Of a DNA stretch of 64,000 bases, positions 1-7,464 are shown piece after piece. Under the pieces are notes generated by a model. The model worked only from the letters and a program-made list of their open reading frames with translations, did no database searches and was not told the origin of the DNA. The position numbers and the translations under genes are program-made. The stretch spans positions 186,001 to 250,000 of the forward strand of contig JAIUOD010000002.1 in the NCBI GenBank assembly GCA_020161405.1. Direction: 5' to 3'. The DNA is from Pseudomonadota bacterium. Lineage in GTDB: Bacteria > Pseudomonadota > Alphaproteobacteria > Caulobacterales > Aquidulcibacteraceae. Position 1 is the first letter of the stretch, and each line of letters starts with the position of its first letter.

Positions 1-696
1 CAAATAAGTATCATAACCACCAGTATAAATTTCAAGTTTTTGATTTTCGAGGGCAAGGATATGTGTAACTGAGCGGTTCAAAACTTCGCGGTCATGTGAA
101 ACCACTAAAACAGTATGCGGATATTTTACCAAATAATTTTCAAGCCATGCCGCACCTTCTAAATCAAGGTAATTTGTTGGCTCATCCAAAATCAATAAAT
201 CAGGTTGCGAAACCAAAACACCAGCCAAAGCAGCGCGCATACGCCAACCGCCCGAAAATTCGCGGGCAGGGCGGTTTAAATCTTCTTGCTCAAAACCAAG
301 GCCGACCATGATTTCGGCGGCGCGTGCCTCAGAAGAATAAGCATCAATATCCAAAAGCCTTGCATGGATTTCGCCAATGCGATGGGGGTCGGTTGCAGTT
401 TCGGCCTCAACCATTAAAGCATGGCGTTCAAGATCTTGTTCAAGCACCATTTCCATCATTGGCGTGTCGGATGCGGCAACTTCTTGCGCTACAAAGCCCA
501 TTCTTGCGCCACGTTTTAATTGGATTGGCGAATTGGGTTTGCCAATTTCTTCGCGAATTAATTTTAAAAGGGTTGATTTACCCGTGCCATTTTTGCCAAT
601 CAGGCCAACTTTCCAGCCGTCTGAAATAAAGCATGACGCATTATCAAATAAATGGCGCCGACCAAATGAAAATGTAAGTTCGCTGATTTGTAACAT
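1..696 (-). CDS. ABC-F family ATPase, C-terminal part outside the window
   Basis: Open reading frame from an ATG at 696 running off position 1 without a stop, so only the first 232 residues are seen. The translation begins MLQISELTFSFGRR and shows a Walker A motif (GKNGTGKST), an ABC signature (FSGGW) and a Walker B (LLILDEPTNYLD), followed by the SHDRE switch motif. The LDEPTNYLD form and absence of membrane segments are typical of ABC-F proteins (Uup/YheS/EttA group), soluble ATPases that act on ribosomes or DNA intermediates rather than in transport. Which subgroup it belongs to cannot be settled without the second ATPase domain. The ribosome-binding site GGGAGGG lies directly before the start, inside a hairpin (698-716). 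Confidence 0.9.
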   Translation of the reverse strand, partial: MLQISELTFSFGRRHLFDNASCFISDGWKVGLIGKNGTGKSTLLKLIREEIGKPNSPIQLKRGARMGFVAQEVAASDTPMMEMVLEQDLERHALMVEAETATDPHRIGEIHARLLDIDAYSSEARAAEIMVGLGFEQEDLNRPAREFSGGWRMRAALAGVLVSQPDLLILDEPTNYLDLEGAAWLENYLVKYPHTVLVVSHDREVLNRSVTHILALENQKLEIYTGGYDTYL

Positions 697-697
697 G

Positions 698-716
698 CCC
701 TCCCTTTAGGGGAGGG
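698..716 (-). promoter_or_regulatory. Hairpin covering the ribosome-binding site of the ABC-F gene
   Basis: CCCTCCC, a four-base loop TTTA, then GGGGAGGG on the plus strand. Read on the minus strand, the GGGAGGG that would pair with 16S rRNA is the 3' arm and ends one base before the ATG at 696. Folding would hide it. Whether this controls translation is inference. Confidence 0.4.
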
Positions 717-787
717 GGCGGGATTTGTCACCTTATCAAGTGCAAAATGCCATTTTGTCATATTGTAATTTTAAAAAAGCCCCCTAA

Positions 788-804
788 GTTCGAAAAAATC
801 GAAC
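788..804. promoter_or_regulatory. Inverted repeat before the Old Yellow Enzyme gene
   Basis: GTTCGA, five A-rich bases, TCGAAC: perfect 6-base arms, placed just upstream of the ribosome-binding site AAAGGA and the ATG at 818. It looks like a small operator, as flavin-dependent OYE genes are often under a local repressor, but no regulator gene lies alongside. Confidence 0.3.
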
Positions 805-817
805 AAAGGAAATTTAC

Positions 818-1906
818 ATGTCTGTTGATGCGCTTTTTAAACCATTTGAGCTTAAAACTATAAAATCAAAAAACCGTGTTGTAATGGCGCCAATGACGCG
901 AACCATGTCACCAAATGGCTTACCTACTGATGATGTGGCAACATATTATGAAAAGCGTGCAAAAGGTGGGATTGGCCTAATCGTGACCGAAGGCACGGTA
1001 ATTGACCGCCCCGCATCAAAAATGACATCTGATATTCCAAATTTCTTTGGTGATGCCTTGCCGCATTGGAAAAAAGTGGTTGATAAGGTTCATGCAGTTG
1101 GCGGGCAAATTGCGCCGCAAATTTGGCATGTTGGTAATGTTGGCATGTATCCTAACTGGTCGCCATCACCAATTGATAGTCCATCAGGCTATATAAAAAC
1201 CGATGAAAAAAATGCCGAAGCCATGAGCGAAGAAGCCATTGCCGACACAATTGCAAAATTTGCGCAAAGCGCAAAAGCCGCCAAAGATTTAGGCTTTGAT
1301 GCCATCGAATTACATGGTGCACATGGTTATTTGATTGATCAATTTTTCTGGAATGGACTTAATAAACGCACTGATAAATGGGGCGGCGCAAGCATAAAAG
1401 AGCGCAATGCCTTTGCCGAAGCGGTGGTTAAAGCGTGCCGCGAAGCGGTGGGCGATGATTATGCAATCATCATTCGTATCAGCCAGTGGAAACAGCAAGA
1501 TTATAATGCCCGCATCGCAACCAACCCCGATGAAATGACTGAGTGGCTTGGCGGTTTGGTGGACGCAGGCGCAGATATTCTTCATTGTTCGCAGCGCCGC
1601 TATTGGGAACCAGAATTTGAAGGTTCTGACTTAAACTTTGCAGGTTGGGCAAAAAAACTAATTGGTGTGCCAACAATCTCTGTTGGTTCTGTCGGTCTTG
1701 ATGGCGAATTTTTGGGCGCATTTAGGGGGCAGGGTTCAAATGTTGCCGGCATCGAAAACTTGCTTGAGCGCATGGAAAAAGACGAATTCGACCTAATAGC
1801 CGTAGGCCGCGCTCTAATCACCGACCCCGATTGGTTATTAAAAATCAAAGAAGGCAGATTGGATGAGTTAAAGGCGTTTGATAGACGCGATTTGGCTAGT
1901 TTGTAG
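818..1906 (+). CDS. NADH:flavin oxidoreductase, Old Yellow Enzyme family
   Basis: 362 residues, a complete FMN-binding TIM barrel of the OYE family. The start region LFKPFELKTIKSKNRVVMAPMTR is the usual strand 1 of the barrel, and HGAHGYLIDQFFW around residues 166-178 holds the conserved region with the substrate-binding pair that recognises the carbonyl or nitro group of the acceptor. The C-terminal ...IAVGRALITDPDW binds the FMN phosphate. Such enzymes use NAD(P)H to reduce activated double bonds of alpha,beta-unsaturated carbonyls and nitro compounds, and are usually part of electrophile defence. It is a single gene, convergent with the photolyase gene, with a palindromic element between them. 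Confidence 0.93.
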   Translation: MSVDALFKPFELKTIKSKNRVVMAPMTRTMSPNGLPTDDVATYYEKRAKGGIGLIVTEGTVIDRPASKMTSDIPNFFGDALPHWKKVVDKVHAVGGQIAPQIWHVGNVGMYPNWSPSPIDSPSGYIKTDEKNAEAMSEEAIADTIAKFAQSAKAAKDLGFDAIELHGAHGYLIDQFFWNGLNKRTDKWGGASIKERNAFAEAVVKACREAVGDDYAIIIRISQWKQQDYNARIATNPDEMTEWLGGLVDAGADILHCSQRRYWEPEFEGSDLNFAGWAKKLIGVPTISVGSVGLDGEFLGAFRGQGSNVAGIENLLERMEKDEFDLIAVGRALITDPDWLLKIKEGRLDELKAFDRRDLASL

Positions 1907-1915
1907 AACACAATT

Positions 1916-2080
1916 TAATGCTCCCCTGCGAAGCGGGGGAGCTGTCACGATTTATCGTGACTGAGGGGGCGCGAGCGCGAGCGAGCCTCTTTATTAATTG
2001 ATATTTTCGATGCTCGTTTCACTCGCGCCCCCTCAGTCACCCTTTGGGCGACAGCTCCCCCGCTTCGCAGGGGAGCATTA
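1916..2080. repeat. Palindromic intergenic element with nested hairpins
   Basis: A 165-base near-palindrome between the convergent OYE and photolyase genes. The outer arms 1916-1946 and 2050-2080 are a perfect 31-base inverted repeat; inner arms 1957-1975 and 2022-2040 are a perfect 19-base repeat. Each half also folds locally: GTCACGA-TTTA-TCGTGAC at 1944-1961 and GTCACCC-TTT-GGGCGAC at 2036-2052, and CTCCCC...GGGGAG hairpins at both ends. The right end overlaps the photolyase stop codon (2078-2080). GC content is far above the surroundings. It resembles dispersed REP-like elements of proteobacteria and may act as a two-way terminator. Confidence 0.85.
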
Positions 2081-3493
2081 ATTTTGTGCTGAAACTTCCT
2101 TCAACCCCTCTAATGCCCTGTCCCTCGCAAATTTGTGGTCAATCATTGGTAGTGGATAATTGCGGCCTAAAACTACGCCTGCCGATTTCAAAACCTCAAT
2201 TGGCGCATCTTTCGGAAAGTGGATATATTCATTAGGAAGTTTTGCTAATTCGGGAACCCATTTTCGGACATATTCGCCACTTGCGTCGAATTTTTGACCC
2301 TGCATTATGGGGTTGAAGATGCGAAAATAGGGGGCGGCGTCGCTGCCGCAGCCTGCAACCCATTGCCAGCCTGCGCTATTATTGGCTAAATCGCCATCAA
2401 GTAAACAATCCCAAAACCATTTTGCGCCCTCTTGCCAAGGTATCATTAAATGTTTGACCAAGAATGATGCCACAATCATGCGAACGCGATTGTGCATATA
2501 TCCTGTTTGCCATAATTGGCGCATTCCTGCGTCAACAATTGGATAGCCTGTTTGCCCTTTTTGCCATGATTTGAATGATGTTTCATCATGTTCCCATGGG
2601 AAGTTTTCGAATTGGCTTTTAAGCGGGCGATATGGCATTTTGGGGTGGCGCGAAAGCAAATGATATGAAAATTCGCGCCAACCAATTTCGGCCAAGAATT
2701 TATAATAATTATCAATTGGATTTGGGCAAATTTCATGGATTTTTGCCCAAATTTGCGCAGGGCTTATTTCCCCAAATCTTAAATGCGGCGCAAGGAATGA
2801 AGTTGAATTTTGCGATGGAATATCGCGCCCATTTGAATAATTTTCAATGCGTGGCAAAAAATCTTCAAGGCGTTTATGCGCCGCCTTTTCACCAATATCG
2901 CCTGTAAAGCCACCCGACCAATCGGGCTTTTTCGGCAAAAACCCCCAATCATCTATATTATCGCCTTCAATGCCTTCAACGGTTTCAAACGCAGGCGGCG
3001 CACCAATTGGTTTGCGAACAAGGTCAGATGCAAAAACGGCCTTAAAAAATGGCGTATAGATCTGAAAATCATTGCCTGATTTATTCTTAAGCTTTTCGGG
3101 TTCAATCAATAAATTACCTGCAAAGCGTTTAAATTCAATGCCTTCATCATTGCAGATTTCGTTTAAATCACGCTCTAAATCCGCGGCCCAAGGTTCATAA
3201 TTTCGCAATGTATAGATTGATTGCGCCCCATATTTTTTAGCAATCTCAAGCAGATTCACCATCGTATTGCCGCGCCTTAAAACCAAATTGGGTAGGTCTT
3301 TTTTAAGGGCAATTAATGAATGATGTAGCCAATATTTTTGCGCCGCCCCATAGTCCCATTCACCCATAGAACCCGCATCATAAATGAAAATCGGTATTAT
3401 TTTCGCGCCAACTTGTACCGCCTTGAATAATGCAGGATGATCACAAATTCGCAAATCATTGCGAAACCAGACAATGAAGGTTTTATCAGACAT
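2078..3493 (-). CDS. phrB: Deoxyribodipyrimidine photolyase (FAD-dependent DNA repair)
   Basis: 471 residues. The N-terminal half (about residues 4-135) is the photolyase alpha/beta domain that carries the light-harvesting chromophore (begins TFIVWFRNDLRICDHPAL). The C-terminal half is the FAD-binding helical domain, with the family signature TGYPIVDAGMRQLWQTGYMH near residue 320 and WDCLLDGDLANNSAGWQWVAG near 365, which contains the Trp electron-transfer chain and the Asn facing flavin N5. It splits cyclobutane pyrimidine dimers using blue light. The Asn at the N5 position (LANNSAGWQW) suggests a CPD photolyase rather than a cryptochrome. Its stop lies within the palindromic element. Confidence 0.95.
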   Translation of the reverse strand: MSDKTFIVWFRNDLRICDHPALFKAVQVGAKIIPIFIYDAGSMGEWDYGAAQKYWLHHSLIALKKDLPNLVLRRGNTMVNLLEIAKKYGAQSIYTLRNYEPWAADLERDLNEICNDEGIEFKRFAGNLLIEPEKLKNKSGNDFQIYTPFFKAVFASDLVRKPIGAPPAFETVEGIEGDNIDDWGFLPKKPDWSGGFTGDIGEKAAHKRLEDFLPRIENYSNGRDIPSQNSTSFLAPHLRFGEISPAQIWAKIHEICPNPIDNYYKFLAEIGWREFSYHLLSRHPKMPYRPLKSQFENFPWEHDETSFKSWQKGQTGYPIVDAGMRQLWQTGYMHNRVRMIVASFLVKHLMIPWQEGAKWFWDCLLDGDLANNSAGWQWVAGCGSDAAPYFRIFNPIMQGQKFDASGEYVRKWVPELAKLPNEYIHFPKDAPIEVLKSAGVVLGRNYPLPMIDHKFARDRALEGLKEVSAQN

Positions 3494-3524
3494 TTTTATT
3501 ATACGAATTTACCCGCTTTTTAGT

Positions 3525-4085
3525 TCATGCATTGCCTGTATTAACACTAAGGCGACGTGGGTCAATTCCCAATTGTTTTAGGCTTTTTTCCCATTTACTT
3601 TCAAAATCATCAGTTGAGAAAATAATATCATCATTAGCATCACCAACAAGCCATGAATTGGCAATTATTTCACCCTCTAATTGCCCCGGCCCCCAACCAG
3701 AATAACCAAGCGCGACAATCAAATTTTGCGGACTATTACCATTGCCAATTTCGCCAAGTATTTCTTTGGAAACGCTCATGGCAACAAAATCATTGATTTT
3801 TACTGCGCCATTTTTATCCCAATCCATTGAATGAAGAATAAAACCACGTTCGGGTTGGCATGGACCGCCTTCTAAAACGGGTGCGTTTTTTTGATTATCT
3901 TTCGCATCAAAGCCCAAATCACCCAACAACTTATTTAAAGTGAAATCAGGAACACTTTTATTAAGAACAATCCCAAGGGCATGTTCATCATCATGGTCGC
4001 AAATCAAAATTATTGAATGCGTGAAGCGTTTATCTTCCATACTTGGGCTTGCAATTAAAATTCGACCAGTCAAAAATTCGCTCAT
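3525..4085 (-). CDS. YqgE/AlgH family protein
   Basis: 186 residues from the ATG at 4085 (MSEFLTGRILIASPSM); a TTG 18 bases further upstream is possible but lacks support. The pattern FLTGRILIASPSMEDKRFTHSIILIC, GIVLNKS, GGPCQPERGFILHS and GYSGWGPGQLEGEI is characteristic of the YqgE/AlgH (DUF179) family. These are cytoplasmic proteins found in most Proteobacteria; their function is not established. It is the second gene downstream on the minus strand from a divergent peroxiredoxin gene (80-base shared promoter region), which is a common neighbour in alphaproteobacteria. Confidence 0.93.
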   Translation of the reverse strand: MSEFLTGRILIASPSMEDKRFTHSIILICDHDDEHALGIVLNKSVPDFTLNKLLGDLGFDAKDNQKNAPVLEGGPCQPERGFILHSMDWDKNGAVKINDFVAMSVSKEILGEIGNGNSPQNLIVALGYSGWGPGQLEGEIIANSWLVGDANDDIIFSTDDFESKWEKSLKQLGIDPRRLSVNTGNA

Positions 4086-4165
4086 AAAATTACTTTTCCA
4101 CAAATTTTAATTTTGACAATAGTTTAGTTTACATTTAATCACACACCAAAAGTAAAGAGGCTATA

Positions 4166-4648
4166 ATGACAATTAAAATAAATGACCAAATCCCCGAAAA
4201 AAATATCAAAATTGCATCATCAGATGGCCCAATTCCTGCCAAAACTTCTGATGTTTTTAATGGTGAAAAAGTGGCTTTATTTGCGGTTCCAGGGGCGTTT
4301 ACGCCAACATGCTCTGCAAAACATCTACCAAGTTTTATGGAATTAAAAGATGAATTAAAAGCCAAAGGCATTACAAAAATCGCCTGCCTAAGTGTTAATG
4401 ATGGTTTTGTTATGCAAGCATGGGCAAATTCACAAGATGTTAAAGATGAAATCATAATGATTGCCGATGGTTCTGCTGATTTTACCAAAGCATTAGGCCT
4501 TGAAATGGATGCCAGTGGTTTTGGAATGGGTATTCGTTCCCAACGCTTTGCCCTTGTTGCCGATAATGGCAAAGTCACGCATTTATTTGTTGAAGCGCCG
4601 GGCGAATATAAGGTTTCAAGTGCACAATATATGCTTGAAAATATATAA
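4166..4648 (+). CDS. Peroxiredoxin, Prx5/AhpC-TSA type
   Basis: 160 residues. The active-site motif PGAFTPTCS places the peroxidatic Cys near residue 49, and the fold matches the Prx5 subgroup, which reduces hydrogen peroxide and alkyl hydroperoxides using glutaredoxin or thioredoxin. No second conserved Cys of the typical 2-Cys type is seen near the C terminus, and no glutaredoxin domain is fused. The ATG follows AAGAGG at the normal distance. The GtrA gene follows after 9 bases and is probably cotranscribed. Confidence 0.93.
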   Translation: MTIKINDQIPEKNIKIASSDGPIPAKTSDVFNGEKVALFAVPGAFTPTCSAKHLPSFMELKDELKAKGITKIACLSVNDGFVMQAWANSQDVKDEIIMIADGSADFTKALGLEMDASGFGMGIRSQRFALVADNGKVTHLFVEAPGEYKVSSAQYMLENI

Positions 4649-4657
4649 GGCTTAGGC

Positions 4658-5050
4658 GTGAATAAAGATATAAAACAAATAATTATTTTCGTGATTATTG
4701 GCGGCGGTGCGGCGGCCGTTACAATGCTTTTGACATATTTGGGGCTAAATAATTTCCCACAAATTCCAAAGCCAATAATAACGGCCTGTGTTTATGCTTT
4801 GATGATTTTGCCCGTTTATTATTTGCAACATCGCTTTAGTTTTGATGGTAAAGCCGAACATAAGGATTCACTTCCGAAATATGTTGGCGTGCAAATGGTA
4901 AGCGTTACAATGTCATTTGTGCTTTCATATTTGTTTTTGGATTTATTAAAATTGCCGCATGCGATTGGTTCGATAATTACTGTTGCAGCCACATCAATTG
5001 GTAGTTTTATTGCACTTAAACTTTGGGCATTTCGCGTTAAAAATAATTGA
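4658..5050 (+). CDS. GtrA-like four-helix membrane protein
   Basis: 130 residues starting with GTG. Four predicted membrane helices (about 8-28, 37-56, 75-95, 100-122) and the motifs TYLGLNNF..., YYLQHRFSF match the GtrA/DPMS-like family, small membrane proteins that help flip or hold polyprenyl-linked sugars. No glycosyltransferase is next to it; the nearest candidate is the GT-C-like protein at 11585. Its linkage with the peroxiredoxin gene looks like simple operon packing. Confidence 0.8.
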   Translation: MNKDIKQIIIFVIIGGGAAAVTMLLTYLGLNNFPQIPKPIITACVYALMILPVYYLQHRFSFDGKAEHKDSLPKYVGVQMVSVTMSFVLSYLFLDLLKLPHAIGSIITVAATSIGSFIALKLWAFRVKNN

Positions 5051-5096
5051 TTATTAGGCAATTCATTATAGTCTGAATAAAATTCAGGGAATCATA

Positions 5097-5849
5097 ATGA
5101 GCCAGCAAAATAGCCCAAAAGCGCTAGAGATAAAAAACCTTCGTAAAGCTTTTAATGAAAAAACCGCCGTTGATAATTTGAACCTATCACTACCGCGCGG
5201 TGAGTTTTATGCATTTTTGGGTGCGAATGGTGCAGGTAAAACCACATCTATGCGCATGATTGGCGGCCTTTTGGCGCCAGATTCAGGCTCTATAAATGTT
5301 TATGGAATTGATGTGGGGGAAAAACCGCAAGAAGCAAAAAGCCTTATGGCATGGCTTCCCGATGAGCCTTTATTATATGATAAATTATCACCAATTGAAT
5401 ATCTGGAATTTGTGGCGGGGCTTTGGCAAGTTGATAATAATATAGCCGCCAATCGTGCCGAAGATTTATTAAAGCGCTTTGATCTATGGGATGTGCGCGA
5501 ACAAAGGTGTGAGGGTTTTTCACGCGGCATGAAGCAAAAAACCGCAATTGCGGGGGCTTTATTGCACGATCCAAAACTACTTTTGATGGATGAACCATTT
5601 TCAGGTTTGGATGCCGCGATTGCGCGCGATTTAAAAGACCTGTTACAGGAAAAATGTAAAGAAGGCGCAACGATAATTCTTACCACTCATATTATGGAAA
5701 TTGCGCAAAAACTTGCCAATAAAATCGGCATTATTCACAAAGGCGTCTTATTGTCCGAAGGCACTTTGGATGAAATAAGGCATGAACAAAAAATGCATGA
5801 CGCAAGCCTTGAAGATATTTTCCTAAAACTTGTTGATGAGCGCGCATAA
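5097..5849 (+). CDS. ABC transporter ATP-binding protein
   Basis: 250 residues with Walker A (GANGAGKTT, near 45), Q-loop, signature FSRGMKQK (near 142), Walker B LLLMDEP and the His switch TTHIME. The FSRGM signature and LAPDSGSINVYG context belong to ABC-2 type exporters. The gene ends inside the start of the membrane partner (one-base overlap, TAATG), so the two form a transport unit. The substrate is not predictable from sequence. Confidence 0.95.
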   Translation: MSQQNSPKALEIKNLRKAFNEKTAVDNLNLSLPRGEFYAFLGANGAGKTTSMRMIGGLLAPDSGSINVYGIDVGEKPQEAKSLMAWLPDEPLLYDKLSPIEYLEFVAGLWQVDNNIAANRAEDLLKRFDLWDVREQRCEGFSRGMKQKTAIAGALLHDPKLLLMDEPFSGLDAAIARDLKDLLQEKCKEGATIILTTHIMEIAQKLANKIGIIHKGVLLSEGTLDEIRHEQKMHDASLEDIFLKLVDERA

Positions 5850-7429
5850 TGGAAAAATATTTTAAAGCGCCAAGGTTAAAGCAGGGTTCAACCCTTTGGC
5901 TAGCAGTGAATGAATTTAAGCGCTCAATACGTTCACGAAATACAAATTCGGGGCCAAAGGCAATTATTGGGCGAATAATATTATTATGCGTAATAGGCTT
6001 TGCATGTTTTGGATCCGGTCAGGCGCTTTATGAAATCTTGCGGCATGGAAATTTTGATGAAACCGCATTTCAATATGTGGCAGGCAAGAAATTAATATTG
6101 GGCTTTATCGCCCTTTTTTTCATGTCAATGATGACAAGTTTTATGTTTATGACCGATAGAGGGGATTTGGATTTATTATTATCATCCCCAACAAGTCCAA
6201 AAAACATAATAAGCGGGCGTTTATTGGTTGGTTCATGGCGAACTATAATGCTATTTTGGTTTTTTGGAACTTTATTCATTGGTGTTTCGGCCATTATGAT
6301 TTCGCCAAAATATTTTTCTTATATTCCTGTGGCAATTGGCCTTTCGCTATTTGAGGCGGGGCTTACATTCATATTAGCGCGCTGGTTCTTGATGAAATTT
6401 GGCCTAAGGATTGGGCGAATAATTGTACAAATATTGGGTTTTGCAGGGGTTTTTGGCGGCGTATTTTTTGGGCAAGTAAATTCTACCCGCCATATACGCG
6501 ATAATTCAATTATGAATTTTTCTATTCCAGAAGGCGAATTTCCAAAACCAGTTCAAGATTTTTTAATATGGCTTGGTGGGTCTGTACTTGGTGATTGGTT
6601 TGTTAGTTTTTGCGTAATGGCATTTGGCATAGTTGTTTATTTAATTATCGCATCTTGGGTTGGTAGAAAATTTGGAAACGACGTTTCATGGCTTTCAGGG
6701 CAAAGTGAAATCAAAGAGAAAAAGTCAAGAAAAGATACGAAAATTAAGTTTGAAGCCAATTTCTTTAAATTAATGTTCAAAAAAGAAATGGCAGGCATTT
6801 TTCGCGATTCAACCGCAATTGTTCAAGTTGTTGCCCCAATGGCGGGGATTTTACCAGCCATTGCAATCACTTTAGGTTCGAAAGATGGAAATTCAGATTT
6901 GGTGGGTTATGTTTTCGCGCCAATGATTGTTTTCCTTAGCGCAAGCATGAGTGCATCTTTAGCATGGATGATTGTTTCAGTTGAAGAGGCGGGTGAATTA
7001 ATAAATTCAAGCCCAATAAAGGCCGCCAAAATCTATATATATAAAGCAATCATTGCCCTTATTCCCGGTATGATAGAGGTAAGTTTATTCGCATTTGCAA
7101 TGTCCTTAATAAATTTGAAAGTGGCACTTATAAGTTTGTTCTTTGGCTTTCTTTCAAACGCAAATGCAATCGCAATTGAATTTGCAAACCCCAAACCAAC
7201 CAAGCGCCCTAAAATGATGCAAAAACCAGATAGGTCACTTTCATCAATTTTCATTGGAATTTTTGCAATCCTTATGTGGGCAATTGCATCGTCTGTTGCA
7301 TTTTATTCATTGCTTTGGGCAATTATTCCTGCATTCGTCGGCTCTTCGATTTTTATCTGGTCGGTAATGTTCAATAAAACTGACAATATAAACCACGCCA
7401 AGTTGATTTGGGGTGAAGCAGCAAAATAA
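5849..7429 (+). CDS. ABC-2 type transporter membrane subunit
   Basis: 526 residues with about 10-12 hydrophobic helices. The first 40 residues are cytoplasmic and basic; a charged cytoplasmic loop rich in Lys (about residues 288-300) divides the protein into two halves of membrane helices. It partners the ATPase encoded immediately upstream. Long single-chain ABC-2 permeases of this size are often annotated as efflux or multidrug subunits; the specific cargo is unknown. The 35-base gap to dnaG suggests dnaG has its own translation signals but may be read through. Confidence 0.85.
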   Translation: MEKYFKAPRLKQGSTLWLAVNEFKRSIRSRNTNSGPKAIIGRIILLCVIGFACFGSGQALYEILRHGNFDETAFQYVAGKKLILGFIALFFMSMMTSFMFMTDRGDLDLLLSSPTSPKNIISGRLLVGSWRTIMLFWFFGTLFIGVSAIMISPKYFSYIPVAIGLSLFEAGLTFILARWFLMKFGLRIGRIIVQILGFAGVFGGVFFGQVNSTRHIRDNSIMNFSIPEGEFPKPVQDFLIWLGGSVLGDWFVSFCVMAFGIVVYLIIASWVGRKFGNDVSWLSGQSEIKEKKSRKDTKIKFEANFFKLMFKKEMAGIFRDSTAIVQVVAPMAGILPAIAITLGSKDGNSDLVGYVFAPMIVFLSASMSASLAWMIVSVEEAGELINSSPIKAAKIYIYKAIIALIPGMIEVSLFAFAMSLINLKVALISLFFGFLSNANAIAIEFANPKPTKRPKMMQKPDRSLSSIFIGIFAILMWAIASSVAFYSLLWAIIPAFVGSSIFIWSVMFNKTDNINHAKLIWGEAAK

Positions 7430-7464
7430 TTGGCAAAATGGTTTGTTTGCTATAAGTCAGTTTC

